A stretch of 64,000 nucleotides of DNA from NCBI GenBank assembly GCA_949878435.1, contig CATLAK010000005.1, positions 62,001-126,000 of the forward strand. Reading direction: 5' to 3'. This document shows, piece after piece, positions 63,987 to 64,000 of this stretch (the first letter of the stretch is position 1; each line of letters opens with the position of its first letter). This DNA comes from an uncultured Lachnospiraceae bacterium (GTDB lineage: Bacteria; Bacillota; Clostridia; Lachnospirales; Lachnospiraceae). The notes under the pieces were generated by a model. It had not been told where the DNA came from. It ran no database searches and worked only from the letters and a program-made list of their open reading frames with translations. The translations under genes were made by a program, and so were the position numbers.

Positions 63987-64000
63987 ACACAAGCTTTGTC

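Overview
The window is a stretch of a Firmicutes chromosome, most likely from the Lachnospiraceae (gut Clostridia). The evidence is the set of families present: DUF5684, DUF5685, DUF4358, DUF4418 and DUF1697 proteins, a PPi-type phosphofructokinase, the dapL/dapF lysine route, cellobiose phosphorylase, CUT-type sugar ABC transporters with LacI-type regulators, AGGAGG ribosome sites, and tRNA genes without an encoded CCA. I cannot name the genus. Almost all genes lie on the minus strand. The plus-strand genes I accept are cellobiose phosphorylase (29705), the flavodiiron protein (43138), a DUF5684 protein (46443) and the last LacI regulator (62961). I see no insertion sequence, prophage or CRISPR array.

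Layout. 1-2.8 kb: glycogen phosphorylase (cut by the window edge) and a LacI regulator with palindromic operators. 3.3-7.2 kb: CheX-like/CheY pair, PPi-PFK, and a Na+/Ca2+-exchanger-family protein behind what reads as a yybP-ykoY (Mn2+) riboswitch. 7.2-10.3 kb: MBOAT/DHHW/lipoprotein acylation operon. 11-16.5 kb: ABC exporter, MATE pump, tRNA-Leu and a six-tRNA cluster. 16.6-20 kb: operon of a THUMP methyltransferase, an amidase-fold protein that has lost its zinc ligands, RdgB and YfcE. 20-23.4 kb: accessory patch of small genes and remnants. 23.4-32.1 kb: oligosaccharide locus (esterase, ABC importer, LacI, cellobiose phosphorylase). 32.2-40.8 kb: cardiolipin synthase, PdxY-like kinase, a J-domain operon, a chemoreceptor, and an HD-GYP phosphodiesterase. 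40.9-42.9 kb: 2-isopropylmalate synthase fused to a C-terminal AraC-type DNA-binding domain. 43-50.6 kb: flavodiiron protein, TauE, Rpn-type nuclease, ECF sigma/anti-sigma pair, dapF-dapL. 51-54.5 kb: transglutaminase-like protein and RecQ. 55-59 kb: DUF1326/DUF4418/ABC/DUF2182 operon. 59-64 kb: ribose-type ABC operon with a divergent LacI regulator.

The strongest non-gene signal is a family of long palindromic elements between genes. Three copies (2898-3195, 20044-20408, 54603-54913) share a structured core of 163-165 nt, flanked by near-perfect inverted arms of 67, 100 and 74 bp. The arms differ almost completely from copy to copy, yet within each copy left and right match with only one or two transitions. 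A fourth copy (50788-50997) holds half the core in the opposite orientation. A 170-bp hairpin (22424-22593) and two mini-elements (34909-34950, 39633-39728) look like coreless relatives. All seven lie between the stop codon of one minus-strand gene and the start of the next.

The other main candidates for new biology are the LeuA-AraC fusion (a leucine-binding enzyme domain next to a DNA-binding domain), the DUF1326-DUF2182 operon, the manganese-type riboswitch on an exchanger not usually assigned to manganese, and the amidase pseudoenzyme.
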